This document shows, in pieces, positions 45,472 through 57,900 of a stretch of DNA of 64,000 nt; position 1 is the stretch's first letter, and each line of letters begins with the position of its first letter. The notes below the pieces were generated by a model. It was given only the letters and a program-made list of their open reading frames with translations, was not told the DNA's origin and did no database searches. A program made the position numbers and the translations under genes. Source of the DNA: Juglans regia (lineage: Eukaryota > Streptophyta > Magnoliopsida > Fagales > Juglandaceae); assembly GCF_001411555.2 (NCBI RefSeq), contig NC_049901.1:25656562-25720561 (forward strand), in the 5' to 3' direction.

Positions 45472-47152
45472 TCGAACTTTGTAACTTTAATTGGTCCTCC
45501 CTGACCTGTTTTGGAGTTAATGGCACAAGAGTAATAGGTTGCCTATTAAGAGTGAAGGAATACTTATTTGTGAATCCATCATGCGTAACCCTCAGATCAT
45601 ACTGCCATGGTCTTCCCAACAGTAAATGGCATGCGTGCATAGGAACCACATCACAAAGCACCTCATCCTCATATTTTCCAATGGATAATGCCACCAACAC
45701 TTGTCTTGTCACCTTTATTTCCCCACATTCATTCAACCACTGAAGCCGGTAAGGTTGAGGATGTTTCAAGGTAGTTAAAGCCAATTTCTCCACCAAATAA
45801 GTGCTGGCTACATTTGTGCAACTCCCACCATCGATAATGACACTGCAAACTTTGTTATTTACAAAGCACCGAGTATGAAACAAGTTCTCCCTTTGGTTAC
45901 TTTCTTCCTCCTTAACCTGCACATTGAGAACTCGCCTTGCAACCAATAAATCTCCAACCACAGCATTTTGCTCATCGTCAGCATCCTCCATAGATGGCAT
46001 ATCATCATTATCTACTTCTTCCTCATTTTCTGACTCAAGCTCTCCTTGGGCATTTATCACCATCACCCTCTTGTTTACACACTGGCTGGCTATATGTCCG
46101 CGCCCCTGACATTTAAAACATTTAATATCACGTGTCTTAGAACTTGAAGTCTCGATTGTACCTGAAGTAGTGGCGGTCTTTAAGTTGGCATTCTTAGAGG
46201 ATTCAAATTTTGGCTTATTTTGTTGCTGCTCGTCCCTTTTTGGAGTTGTCTTCCACGAGCTGGTTGTAGCCATAGGCAGTCCCCTCCTAGCCAATCCCTT
46301 TCGTTTGAATTGTTCCTCCACCTTTATGGCTTGATGCACCATATCTGTCAACTCAACATAGTGCTGCATCTCGACTATATCCGCAATCTCACGATTTAAA
46401 CCGTGCAAAAACCTAGCCATGGTGGCTTCCCGGTCCTCTTCTACATTTGCCCGGATCATAGCTACCTCCATCTCCTTGTAATACTCATCCACACTTTTAG
46501 ATCCTTGAATTAACCTCTGTAATTTTTGATACAATCCCCTATAATAGTGGCTGGGTACAAAACGCTTCCTCATAAGCATTTTCATTTCCTCCCAAGTGTC
46601 CACGGGTGGCTCTCTATTCCTCCTCCTATTAATCAGTAATTGATCCCACCACACAATGGCATAATCGGTAAATTCAATTGCAGCCAACTTAACCTTCTTT
46701 ATCTCTGAGTAGTTGTGACAATCAAAAACCATCTCCATTTTAGTTTCCCACTCCAAATAAACTTCAGGATCATTTTTACCTTGAAAAGATGGGATTTTAA
46801 TCTTTATATTTCCTAAATCGTTATCCCTCCTAGGCCTACCCATCCTAGCTTCTCTATTTCTATACCCACGCTCAATCCTGCCTCGGTTCAAATATTGCTC
46901 ATCAAACTCCTCCGACTCCGCCTCTCCATCAACATTCCGCCACGGACCACGCCCACCATGCTGCCTATTGTGGATGTCATGTTGCTGGCCCCTAGGAGTT
47001 TCCGCTTCTACCCTGTCCAACCTTTCGTGAATAGGTTCTAATTCAGCCCTCAACATACGCCTCATCTCCCCTAACATCGCTTGCATTTGGAGGTTTGGAA
47101 CTGGAGGTTGTCGAAATTCTTCGGTTGTGTCTTCTTCTTGATTATTAGACAT
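45431..47152 (-). CDS. gag: Family-2 Gag-protease, 573 aa
   Basis: Read from 47152 to 45431. The start MSNNQEED follows the leader. The capsid region has [22 protein letters not shown] and [10 protein letters not shown]. Zinc knuckle C345-C348-H353-C358 ([14 protein letters not shown]). Protease with D441 in DGGS. The frame ends 40 bases into the pol frame, after an 11-A run where E2 has continuous coding. One base of slippage in that run would join the two. Whether that is mutation, sequencing error or translational slippage cannot be told from one copy. Confidence 0.93.
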   Translation of the reverse strand: MSNNQEEDTTEEFRQPPVPNLQMQAMLGEMRRMLRAELEPIHERLDRVEAETPRGQQHDIHNRQHGGRGPWRNVDGEAESEEFDEQYLNRGRIERGYRNREARMGRPRRDNDLGNIKIKIPSFQGKNDPEVYLEWETKMEMVFDCHNYSEIKKVKLAAIEFTDYAIVWWDQLLINRRRNREPPVDTWEEMKMLMRKRFVPSHYYRGLYQKLQRLIQGSKSVDEYYKEMEVAMIRANVEEDREATMARFLHGLNREIADIVEMQHYVELTDMVHQAIKVEEQFKRKGLARRGLPMATTSSWKTTPKRDEQQQNKPKFESSKNANLKTATTSGTIETSSSKTRDIKCFKCQGRGHIASQCVNKRVMVINAQGELESENEEEVDNDDMPSMEDADDEQNAVVGDLLVARRVLNVQVKEEESNQRENLFHTRCFVNNKVCSVIIDGGSCTNVASTYLVEKLALTTLKHPQPYRLQWLNECGEIKVTRQVLVALSIGKYEDEVLCDVVPMHACHLLLGRPWQYDLRVTHDGFTNKYSFTLNRQPITLVPLTPKQVREDQLKLQSSNEKKKGKGKEGRN

Positions 47153-47558
47153 GTTTTAAAATCTGCAAACAAAGTTAGAATCCTCACAAGCACTCCCTCA
47201 CGTGTTTCACTCAAGAATTGATACACTTGCACTCGTGTTTTCACTCTAAACGGCTTTTACCCTCATATGGTCTCGCACACTCTTGCCTTTTTCCACTCTT
47301 CTGTGTCTTCTTTAGTTCTTAATCGAACTTCAAGAAACTCATTCAAAATAATCCAGCAGCAATTCAGAAAATAAACAACCAAAACTCATCAAAAGTTCAA
47401 GTACTTGAATAAGGTGAGATACAAGATTGAAAGGAAGAAGTTTTCTTACTGGAATCGTGTACCCTTTTTTTTTTTTTTTTAAACACAGCAGGAACAGGAA
47501 ATAGAACGAAAATAAAAGATAGACAAACTTATCTTAGAACCTGGCTCTGATACCAAAA
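47153..47558 (-). other. E9 leader with primer site
   Basis: Minus-strand leader: perfect primer site (RC 47538-47555), a long A tract (RC 47465-47481), and TTCTAAC then TTTGTTTGCAG (RC about 47165-47184) just before gag, again like a 3' splice site. Too short and biased to encode protein. Confidence 0.8.
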
Positions 47559-48363
47559 TGATATGAACTTCACCAACAATTGTGATGAAACCCGATAACA
47601 ATGATGGCTTGGAACCCCAAGATCGTATTGACAAGATTTGTTGAGCCTTGACCAGTCACCCAACTAGATGAGAACCAAGACTACGAAGGATTGAAAACGC
47701 CACACCCAGAAATCAGAATCAAGGTGATAAGTTTGGAGCTTGAACGCCACAAGATTAACTTGATAAGTTCAAGGAGTTCTTTGAAGAACCAAGAGGAACA
47801 CAAGACCTCACAAAACAAATAAGTTTCTGAAATTTCCAATCTGATATTAAAACTCGAAATAACCCCTTTATATACTTGGAACAACCCTCCAAGAATAGGA
47901 AAAGTCATAACTACAGCTTTAAAAGCAACACAAATATTAACATAACAAGTCCCACGAAATTTAGGCCTCTTGGACTTCTAGAGGCAGCCAGAAATGACTA
48001 AATGACTAAATTCAATGTATTTCACGTACCCAGGCAAGACCAAGTTCATTCACCTATTTAATATTCTTGAAACTTAACAAATTCACGTCCTTTAATGGTC
48101 AGACCATTCATCATATTTCTATGTGCTAATTAGCCTCTTCAATTGCCTTGATGACATGGATTAAGTCTTGAATATTATTTGAGCCCATCTTGGTCTTTTT
48201 AGAATCAGCCCAATTCTCTTGGATTAGCCCATTTAGTGCTTCCTTGAAACGTTTGGCTCTAAGTCTTGTAATTGGGCCACTAGGAAATGACAAAGGGTCT
48301 TGTACAAATTCAGCTCCATTCCCACTTGTATGATTAGCATGTCCAACTTCTTGGTTTGCATCA
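47559..48363 (-). repeat. E9 5' LTR (family 2, 805 bp)
   Basis: Same ends and length as 41776-42580. Followed on the plus strand by the target duplication ATGAG. Confidence 0.95.
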
Positions 48364-48368
48364 ATGAG

Positions 48369-48561
48369 GATGTGTACTAATGAACAGAATTATCCTACCC
48401 ATGACTTTGAGTTGGTTGTGGTAGCTTTCAAGCTGAAGATTTGGAGGCATTATCTGTAAGGAGAAAAATGTGAAGTGTATACGGATCACAAAAACCTCAA
48501 GTCTTTGTTTAGTCAAAAAAATCTGAACATGAGGCAGCGAAGATGGGTTGAAATCATTAGT
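48369..48561 (+). pseudogene. Tekay-like RNase H middle part
   Basis: Continues from 41775 after removal of E9: NEQNYPTHDFELVVVAFK, a stop where the family normally has cysteine or glycine, then VYTDHKNLKSLF and MRQRRWVEII. Interrupted by T3 at 48562 and resumes at 51959. Confidence 0.85.
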
Positions 48562-50152
48562 TGTAACATCCAGGTCCAAATTTAAGGCTTAAAACTAGTA
48601 TTATTTTCTTTATTATTTCTTTATTTTACTTTTATTATCATCTTAGGATAAATGCTAATAGATAGATTAAATTAGTGATTCATTCCTTATCAAAACCTTT
48701 GTATAGTTTATCCATTAGGTTCTCATATTAGATTTGATTCCTAGTTTGAGACTAACTCCAACTCAAAGTCCTCAAAATCCTCAAAATCCTCTTAGAATCT
48801 ATATCCTCGTAGGAATAGGTTCCTAGAGTCTAGGCAACTTCAAATTATAGCCATTCTTCTGAAGACTCATGCCATTCCCCTCCCCATTGTCTATAAAATC
48901 CCCCGAAAGCCCTCTGTTTTATACACACAAAAATACAAAGAACTCACTTTCTTATAAGCCGTGTATACTTTGCCCAGTCACCGTCGACCATCCTAGGAAG
49001 TCAGAGCACTACTCCGGCTACCCAGTAATTGCCGACCAGCCAACCCCATTGAACCCACTCCTTTCCGGTAAGTCCTTGACGGGATCTCTCTCTTCCTGTG
49101 ATGTTCACTTCACGATCTAACTCTCTCTCTTTCTCTCTCGCATCACACCACTGCCTAGAGGACCCAATCACATTGCCAGTCGCTTCCAACCATCCCAGAG
49201 CCGTCGTCGCCTTAGTCTCCTTCTCTCAGAAAGCATCGCACAACCACTCCCTTTGTTTCTAGTCCAGTTCCTCTGTTATGCGATGAGAGCCTCTCCCTCA
49301 TAATACTTACACCTTTATATCTAGTTTTCCCAAAATACCCATGCCCATTAGGATATTTTCCCAAAATACCCTCAAAACCTTTGATAGCTTGTTTTACAGG
49401 CTTTCGTAAATGCTCTTGAAGAAACTTTGTTCTTTTAAAGTGGATTGTTTTCCCCAATTGGCCTTGGGCCCTTCCTATATTTTAATACAGTTATTAAGTT
49501 ATATTTTTTTTAAAGGATATGTTATAGGTTTTGAATAATATTAATATGTAGTAATTTTAATTGAATATGTATTATATTATATCTACGGTATGATTTTAAG
49601 TAGTTAGAATGCTAGACAAGTTCACTAATAAATTAGTAACATCTAGTACCTCGTATAGGTAACGCGCTACAAGTTGGAAATCAAAAAGTTGTGCTAAGAG
49701 GTAAATAGTATGATCATATAAATGCATGTATACTATGAATATTATTGTTATGTATGACAATGTGATGTGCTTATGATGGTTAGCTACGCTACGCTAAGAG
49801 GCAAGTCAAAGGTTAGATTCCTTTTATGATCTTTGATGGAATATGAGATTATGCTTGAATGAATGAATTTGTTGTTCGATTGATTGAATGTTACTAAAAT
49901 CATATGAAAGCAATGAGATGTTCAAGTATGCCATGTAATGGAATAGTCAGATTATGCAAGCCATGTCCATGTAATACATAGATTATGTATGCCATGTTCA
50001 TATAGTACTTATATCATGTATGCCATGTTCATGTAGTACTTAGATCATGTATGCCATGTCATGTTATGGTATGCCATGTATAAGAAAATGCCATGTTATG
50101 CTATGCCATGCTATTCCATGTACAAGAATATGCCATGCTATGCTATGCCATG

Positions 50153-50988
50153 TGATAGGAACCAAGGTGGGCCTACTCTTAAAGATCCTTTGCAAGTTCC
50201 AGATGGGCCAATTACAAGATCAAGGGCCAAGAAGATCAAGGAAGCAATGCAAGGATTGGTGCAATCCACCTGGGATGAAACCAGCAAGAGCCCAAAACTG
50301 AAGATGGGCCTGAAAGAAGAAGAACCAGTTTTGATCCACTTTATTCAAGTTGTGGAAGACATGACTTAAAGATACGGCCTATTGTTATTGGAGGCTTCCA
50401 ATTTGGTTAAATGATTTATTTTATTAGTTTAGAATAAGTGGGCTTGAAGATGCTTGGCTCACATGTCTTATTTCTTTTGAACTATGTTTTTGGGAAGGCC
50501 TTGTATTTTGGCCAAGGGCTTATTTGGAAAATTACATTTTAGGAACTAGGGTTTCATCAATTTACTGTTGGGGTTACTGTAGCCGCGCGTACTGTAGCCG
50601 GTACTGTTCATCAAGGGTAATTTTGGGTAAAAGGGGCATTATTTTGGCTAGGGTTTTGATTAGGTTTGGCTTTAAAAACTCTTTGTAGCCTCATTTGAGA
50701 GTTAGACAATATTGAATTTTATTTGTGAGTTGAGTTTTCTCCTCTTGTTCTTGATTGAACTCTTGAACTTATCAAAGATAAATCACAACCTTTGTGGCGT
50801 TCCTCCCTTGTAATCTGGGTTCTTGAGACGGGTTCTTCAACTGGTCAAGATTTTAATATAATCTAGGTTCTTGAAATGGGTTCTCATCGGGTCTAGATTC
50901 TCCATCCTTGACTTGATTTTTGGCTTTCTTGGGGAGTTTTCAAATTGATTGTGGGTTCAAGGAAATTCATTCCCACGGGTTCATATCA
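50153..50988 (+). repeat. Family-1 solo LTR, duplication CCATG
   Basis: TGATAGGAACC to GGTTCATATCA, 836 bp, flanked by CCATG at 50148-50152 and 50989-50993. It retains the complete open coding tail of the E2 type, from [10 protein letters not shown] to the stop at about 50369. Confidence 0.94.
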
Positions 50989-51189
50989 CCATGTACAAGA
51001 ATATGCCATGTTATGTCATGCTATGCTATGCCTTGTACAAGAATATGCCATATTATGTCATGTTATGCTATGTCATGTACAAGAATATGTCATGTCAGAA
51101 ATGTTCATAAAGCCTAATAAATTCTCATGCATTAAGAAAGATAAGAAATGTTACGGTGCTATGGACTCAAGCGTGGTTAACCACAGGTG

Positions 51190-51370
51190 AAGAGAAACAC
51201 AAACTCAAGCATGTTTCACTCCATGATATGCAATTTAAGTGAAACACGGACTCAAGCGTGTTTCACTCCATGTTATGCAAGTTAGGTGAAACACAGACTC
51301 AAGCGTGTTTCACTCCATGTACCGCCAGTTAAGTGAAACATGGACTCGAGCGTGTTTTACTTCGTGTTAA
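51190..51370 (+). repeat. Four ~47-bp tandem units, each a GTGAAACAC/GTGTTTCAC hairpin
   Basis: Perfect 9-bp inverted arms at 51239-51247/51258-51266 and 51286-51294/51305-51313. First and fourth units are diverged. Confidence 0.88.
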
Positions 51371-51958
51371 GACAAGATATTATGCATTCACGTTACATGT
51401 TTGCCATGCTTATATATGCTTCCGCTCATGTTAATGATGAATATGTTTGCTATATGAATATGTGACGATATATGTATGTAAAGTCTCTTAGAAAGTCTTG
51501 TTATGCGTATGATTATAAATCTATGAAGTTGTATGTATGTTATGAAGAGTCTTCAGAAATTAAGTCCATATTAGGCTAAGATGTATTTTACGGTGTGATG
51601 TGCTACTTATTGAGTATTCGACTCATTTTTTTGTTTGTCTTCTTGTTTTCTTCCATGTTTAATTCTCACAAATGGTGATTATGATGACGCAGAGCTGGAT
51701 GGCCAGGAATAGATATAGTACAAAGACTTAGGAAGGAATATTCACACAAGAATTAGATTTCTTTTATATTATTTATAGGATTAATTTATGTTCTTTTATT
51801 TTACATTTAGTTTTCGAAACAATCATGTTCAATTCAGTTTTAATATTTTGATGTTTTTCAATAAATGAGGTATTTCAGGAAATGAATCTCTCTATACCCC
51901 ATTATGTTATGATTGCTAGTAATATCTCTATCCTTTGGGAACAAGGTGTTACATTAGT

Positions 51959-53248
51959 GATTACCCGTGTAAGATTAAGGATCAGCCCGACAAGGCTAAC
52001 GTCGTCGTGGCCGACACTCTTGGCCGCAAAGCTCAGGCTGGCTTGCCATATCCATATTGGCTAAGTTAAGGAAGGTGATGATTGCAGATCCACCAGGAGA
52101 TTATACTCATGACTGAAGAAGAAATTTTGGAAGGTGAACGCAAGGACGACAAATTAGAGAAGCTCTGACAAAGGATTTTAAGATCAGAAGGACTGTAACA
52201 TTTCACCATTGGAAAGAATGAGATGCTGTATTATAAGGAGAGAAAAATGATTCCTAACTTTGCTAAGCTGAAGGAAAAGACACTAAGGGAAGCACATTGC
52301 ACCCCTTACACAGCACACCCTGGCAGTACAAAAATGTATCAAGATTTGAAAGGTCAATTTGGGTGGGATGGAATTAAGAAGGAAGTGGCTGAATTCGTGG
52401 CAAAATGTTCTGTCTCAATTGATAAAAGTAGAGCATCAAAGATCGGCAGGCGAACTACAACCATTGCCTATCCCAGAGTGGAAATGTGAAGACGTGTTAG
52501 TGGACTTCATAATAGGTCTGCCAAGGACATTGTCAGGTTAGAATTCGATATTGACTAAGAGTGCACATTTTCTGCCCATAGCTAACACAGACTCTATGGA
52601 TAAACTCTCCCAAATTTATGTTAAGGAAATCGTCCGATTATACAAAGTACCTAAGACCATTGTATTAGACCGGGACACCCATTTTACTTCGCGCTTTTGG
52701 CATAGTTTACAAAAGATGTTGGGCACTCATCTGAAATTTAGTAGTGCATATCATCCACAGTCTGATGGACAGATGGAATGTACTATCCAAGCTTTGGAAG
52801 ACATGCTATGAGCATGTGTTTTGGAGCTAAATAGTGATTGGGAAAGTCACCTCCCATTGGTAGAGTTTGCTTACTACAATAGTTTTCTGGCTACCATTCA
52901 GATGGCACCTTACAAGGCATTATAAGGAAGAAAGTGCAGATCCCCATTGTATTGGGATGAAGTGGGAGAAAAGAGGGTGTTAGGACCCGAGTATTTACAA
53001 GAAGTTTGCAAGCAAATAACCATGATCCAAGAAAGAATGAAGGCAGCCTAGAATAGGCAGAAGAACTCTATGTCAATAACCGACGAAGGAATCTGGAATT
53101 TGCATAAGGAGATTAGGTATACATCGGTATCGCCCATGAAAGGAGTCATATATTTCGGTAAAAAGTTGAGTCCCCAATATGTAGGACCCTATGAACAAAT
53201 AGAAAGAGATGGTCCCGTAGCTTACCAATTAGATTTACCAGCAGAGAT
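51959..53248 (+). pseudogene. Tekay-like RNase H end and integrase, decayed
   Basis: Joins 48561 after removing T3 (RRWVEIIS then DYPCKIKDQPDKANVV). The integrase finger (about 52223-52440) keeps H/H but the second CxxC is damaged. The core keeps the second Asp (VLDRDTHFTSRFW, about 52660) and the glutamate region (SDGQMECTIQ, about 52760). Stops and shifts occur throughout. The C-terminal part reaches LDLPAEI at 53248, where a solo LTR interrupts it. Confidence 0.87.
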
Positions 53249-53937
53249 TGATATGAACCCGCGGGAAAGGAATCCCTTGAACCCACAATCAATTTGAAAA
53301 CTCCCCAAGAAAGCCAAAATCAAGTCAAGGATGGAGAATCTAGACCCGATGAGAACTCGTTTCAAGAACCTAGATTATATTAAAATCTAAACTCGTTGAA
53401 GAACCCGTCTCAAGAACCCAGATTACAAAGGAAGAACGCCACAAAGGTTGTGATTTATCTTTGATAAGTTCAAAAGTTCAATTAAGAACAAGAGGAGATA
53501 AAACTCAACTCACAATGAATAAATTCATCAAATTTCATAAACTTCATAATCTAATTATAATGAGGCTACATAGAGTATTTAAAGTAAAACCTATTGAAAC
53601 CCTAGCCAAAATAACCAAAAGTGCCCCTGGATGAATAGTGCCACGGCTACAGTGCTGCGCTACAGTGACTTGGCTACAGTAACACTAACCCTAGTTCATT
53701 AAAATAATAACTTTCCCAACATGCCCTTACATAGGTATAAACCCAATTATTCTAAGCAAATAAAATAGGTCCTTGAAATTAATTAAATAAGTTGAAAGCC
53801 TTCAAGTGTCCAAAGCCTATAAGTTATGTTGTTGGCCTTTCCAAAGCTTATGAAATGAATCAAAGCATAGTCTTCATAGTTTAAGCCCTTGAACTTGCAA
53901 CATATCTTTAAGACTAGGCCCACCTTGGTACCCATCA
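53249..53937 (-). repeat. Family-1 solo LTR, duplication GAGAT
   Basis: Plus-strand reading TGATATGAACCCGCGGG to GGTACCCATCA, 689 bp, flanked by GAGAT at 53244-53248 and 53938-53942. Confidence 0.93.
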
Positions 53938-53942
53938 GAGAT

Positions 53943-54190
53943 GCAGGGAATACATGATGTATTTCATGTGTCAACCTTAAAGAAGAGTTTCGGAGAAAGA
54001 CGGCTAGAGGTAATGGAGCTCGAAAAAATTCGGCTTCAACCAAATTTGTCATATGAAGGATTGGAAGATACCTGTAGTGAAAGTGCTCTAGAATAACCTA
54101 GATTTTTATGAAGCGACTTGGGAACAGGAAGATTCACTGAGAAGTGAATACCTTCATTTGTTTGTATCCTAGGATCTGAAAAACTTTTGA
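53943..54190 (+). pseudogene. Tekay-like integrase C-terminus with chromodomain remnant
   Basis: Continues from 53248: an HDVFHVSTLKKSF-type block, LSYEG, then VL.NN and EATWEQEDSLRSEY, the chromodomain signature of Tekay/Del chromoviruses. Broken by stops. This separates the element from the CRM-like families, which lack this domain. No polypurine tract or 3' LTR is recognisable beyond it. Confidence 0.75.
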
Positions 54191-54978
54191 TGTATGCATG
54201 AATTTGATTGAAATGTATGAATGATTTGGTACGCGTGGAAATTTTATCTGTTTAGTGATTGTTAGACTAAGCATGATAACCCTATGTGCACCTACCATAC
54301 CCTTGAAACAGGGAATGGCACGTTCTAGAAGAACCCCACGTATGTTTGTATCTTCTGTGGCACAATTGAGAGAACGTAGAGAACGTCATCTCAAAGATCA
54401 CCTTAGGAAATCTTTACTTTCGATGCGCGTTACCGCATGAGGAACGGCAACCTTGGTGCAGATCGAAGGACGCATAAAGGAGATATCTACGTAATTTTAG
54501 TCCAAAAGCATAATCAAGTCGTACAGTAGAAGAACGCATGAATAGGTTTATGCCGAGACCTCGGATACGTCTAATGACCGTATTCGTTTCCGTGAAGAAG
54601 GACAACCTATTGAATATACGAAATTGGTGAGATTAAATGAGATGTGTGTGAGCATGTACTTTGACTACGATCTAGAGGCAATATTTTACTTTTCACAGGA
54701 TTTGGTAACAAAAGAGGTAGATGAAGTACCACCAGCATCATCCTCATCTAAAAAATCTATGGCCGCAAATAGAAGAGGTAGTAACCCAGTAGGGATTAAT
54801 AGGTTGAGCCCAAGTAGGGATTAACCTTAGAATGCCTTGTGTAAATTTCGGCCCTATGAAGAAACCAAAGCCCAATGGCCCTAAGCCCATGACCCAAACC
54901 TTAGTCACTAGTACCATCTGTCATACATGTGTTACACTATGAATCTAGTCTTGATAATGGACCAAGGGGGCAGAGAGA
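54191..54978. other. Unassigned stretch
   Basis: Small open frames (54255-54440, 54624-54824) match nothing I recognise. Purine-rich AAGGGGGCAGAGAGA sits just before the T4 LTR. Possibly eroded internal sequence of a retrotransposon. Confidence 0.4.
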
Positions 54979-57900
54979 TATAACAGCCCGTTAGAAATTT
55001 GTTGGTGGAATTTCTATTGAATTTAGGAATCTCGTGAAAACCCCATAAGTTTTTACGAATCGACCAATCGCATAGGTTTTAGTCTGTCAACATAGTCAGT
55101 GTTATCACTCACTATGGGGCTAGAAATATAAGTTTTATTTATTTGAGGTGGTTAGAAGTGTCAGAATGCATTATGGTCCACACCATTAGACTCAGTGGAT
55201 TATTTAGAATTTTATGGCGCAATACCCTATTTTCATAATTCCGGACGAAACGTCTGTTGGAAATTGTGAAATTATTTTTAGGGGTACTTCGAGGTTGAAT
55301 TTCAGTATAATATTTTCACTGTAGGTTAATATGAATATTTAGGAATTTTTAGTGTTAAGTTTATGATTTACTTTTTCGCAGTGAATAGTAATCTCCATAA
55401 GCGCACCAATTGCAGTATTTCAAAATCATAGTGTGGATTGTCCAAATTAGATTAGAGAATGTTTTATTTGGACACTTGGCAAGATCTTAGCCACACTTAG
55501 TGAATAATATTAGACACTTGGCACCATGAGGAATGTTTGTTGGATATGAAGGAATCAAGGTGTGAGATCATGCCACTTAAGCAAAATCTTGTTTCATCTG
55601 CTCAACCAAATTGTGTCAGATCAAAGAGGTTTTCAATCCTAGTGAAACCCTAAATGGTGGGAATCCGATTGAAAGCCCAAAATTTTTGATGAAATCGACA
55701 CCCTAAACGGTTTCCCCAAAACCCTAAAGTTGGCCTCTAAACATTTTCTAGTTCGATTTATAGCATTGTGTTTAATCACTTGATTAAATCACTTCCACAT
55801 GCTATTAATCCTTCAAATTTGTGTTAGAACATAATTATCCAACCTTGTTAACCTTGAAAAATTGATTGGACCAAGTGAGCCATCATAGCAACCCAAACCC
55901 TTTTTAAACCCCAAAATTTAGGCCCACTCGGTTTAGGCCCATTAAGGCCCACGAATTTGGTCACCATAGGATTGCTTCATGGCTAAGTTTTGTACCCCAA
56001 CTTGGCTGGTCAGATCTTTACAAGAAGGGCCTAGAAGGTTCTTGAAAGCCAAAGCTAAAGGGCCACCTCACTCTTTCACTCTCACACTTCACCTTGAGAA
56101 AAGATCTTGGTCTGATTTTTATGAGAAGAAAAGGCCAACACTCAACCATTCCTTCAGTCCTATCACTTTACATAGCTTGTGTAAGAAGCTCTCCAGTCCA
56201 CTTCCCACGAAAAACAGCTGTCCTATACACTTTTCCTTCATAAAACACAAAAGACACTCTCGGACAGTTTTTCGTACCTCTTTTGAACGCCTGTTTCGAA
56301 GCTTTTGTAAGTGTTTTCTCGCAAATCTTCCTGCATGAAAGTTCTTTATTTTGGAGTATAGTTTACGTGGATACCTTATTCGTTCCATTTGGAGTTCATT
56401 TCATCGGTCAAAAGTTCTTTAGACCCCAGAAAGGTCATTCTGGGCGATAAACTGGAGAGTGTGTTATATTTTGGAGTTTTTGACCAAGCTAATGAATAGA
56501 TCTTGGTCCGAAATTTTTATGGAGTACTGTTAACACTATATGATTATTGGTTGAGGATTTGTTGCATGATTAAAAGTTTTGGTGAAATATTTTCTTAGGA
56601 CTAGAAACTTAGAAACTGGAAGAGGAAAAACAGTTTATGTTTTTAGAAAGTTTAAATCTTTTATGGTTTAATGTTATTTCAATGGCTTTGATATTTTTAT
56701 TGGAAGATCCTAAGAAATACATGTTAGAATGTTATTTTGAAGATATTTGATGTTAGTTTCGATCATATGAAATTTTATGTATTCAGATATTTGGTCAGGC
56801 CAAAGTGATGATGTTCTTGGCTAAATTTATGTTTGGGGTGATGTTTAACCATGTGATCTTGAGTTTGAAGCTTGGATCTATTTTAGGACACCTTTTTAAA
56901 CCATGTGATGTTTTGGTTTGAAGATCACTTCTTTATAAGTCATGGATCAAGAGGTTGATCAAAACAAGTTAGAAACAAAATTCTGTTTTGAACTTAAAAG
57001 AAAAAACCAAAAAGTTCAAGTATGGTTTTAGTCATTTTAATGACTTTTGTTCATGATTCAAAACATGATTATTCTTAGGAATATGTTATGAGTATAGTAG
57101 AAGAAAAATTTTGGTTTAATCATGAGTCTTGAGATTTGAAAGAATTAAAAAAAAAAAATCAAAGGAAATAGCCTTTGTAAGTGTCGGCCTTATAGAGTTT
57201 TAATGGTTGTGTTTAGTTTTAAATTCTTTTGAATTGATATTTGAGCTTTGGACAAAATTTACATAAGGTATGTAAATTTTGGTGATTTTTGGAGTTAGGA
57301 TGCAAAATCCTTAAGTTAGGGGTAAAATTGTAATTTTACTCAAAGTTGATATTTCTCGATATTCCTAATTGTTAGTGATTAAGTTCTAATTGCTAGAAAT
57401 CGCTACTTTCAGTTTCTCATGATCGCACTTTAGTGTTGTCTCGAAGCGCGAAGATTGAGTGATCAGTAAGGGAGCTAAATTGTATACATGCATGTTACCA
57501 TATGTGCCATCGCAAGACATTACAAATTTATCTGTTACACAGAATTTAACATGTCACGTAATATTCACTGTCACATGGTTACGCCATGTTAAGAAATGTT
57601 GTCTGTTATATGGTATGTCATGTTACGAAATGTTGCATGTTACATGTACGACATGTTATGAAATGTTCTCTGTTACATTTATGTCTCGAAGTATGTCATG
57701 TCTTTCGTCTTAGTTCATGTCACGTTATGCTATGTCAGGACTTCTCTCTTTTATGTCACGTTCATGTTACGTCACGTTACGAAATGTCATGTATGCCAGT
57801 TAAGTTATTCATGTCAATCACGACCCTAAGCGCTAGGAAGGGGTAATATCCTAGTGGAACTCCTTTGTTCATGCTGGAGTGTCTAAATAGGTGTGAAATT

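Larger units (their letters stand above)
41776..48363 (-). mobile_element. E9: nearly intact family-2 CRM-like element, duplication ATGAG
   Basis: 6,588 bp, with LTRs 41776-42580 and 47559-48363 (805 bp each) in which I find two differences (aatattG/Attt and aactC/Tctt). Flanked by ATGAG at 41771-41775 and 48364-48368. It has a perfect initiator-Met primer site (RC at 47538-47555), a polypurine tract (RC at 42581-42592), Gag-protease and RT-RNase H-integrase frames. The only visible lesion is a frame change in an A-run between the two frames. It interrupts the RNase H region of the Tekay-like host. This is the youngest autonomous-type insertion here by LTR identity. Confidence 0.95.
48562..51953 (+). 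repeat. Tekay-like solo LTR (T3), duplication TTAGT, hosting one family-1 solo LTR
   Basis: TGTAACATCCAGG to AAGGTGTTACA, flanked by TTAGT at 48557-48561 and 51954-51958, inside RNase H. About 2.55 kb without its insertion. A TATA-like TCTATAAAATC lies near 48888. CCATG/ATGCTATG-rich repeats lie around 49920-50152 and 50989-51100, and a hairpin repeat at 51190-51370. No gene supported. Confidence 0.9.

Noticed and set aside
51239..51370. CRISPR-like array of hairpin repeats
   Set aside because: Units are directly tandem without unique spacers, and the setting is a plant LTR.
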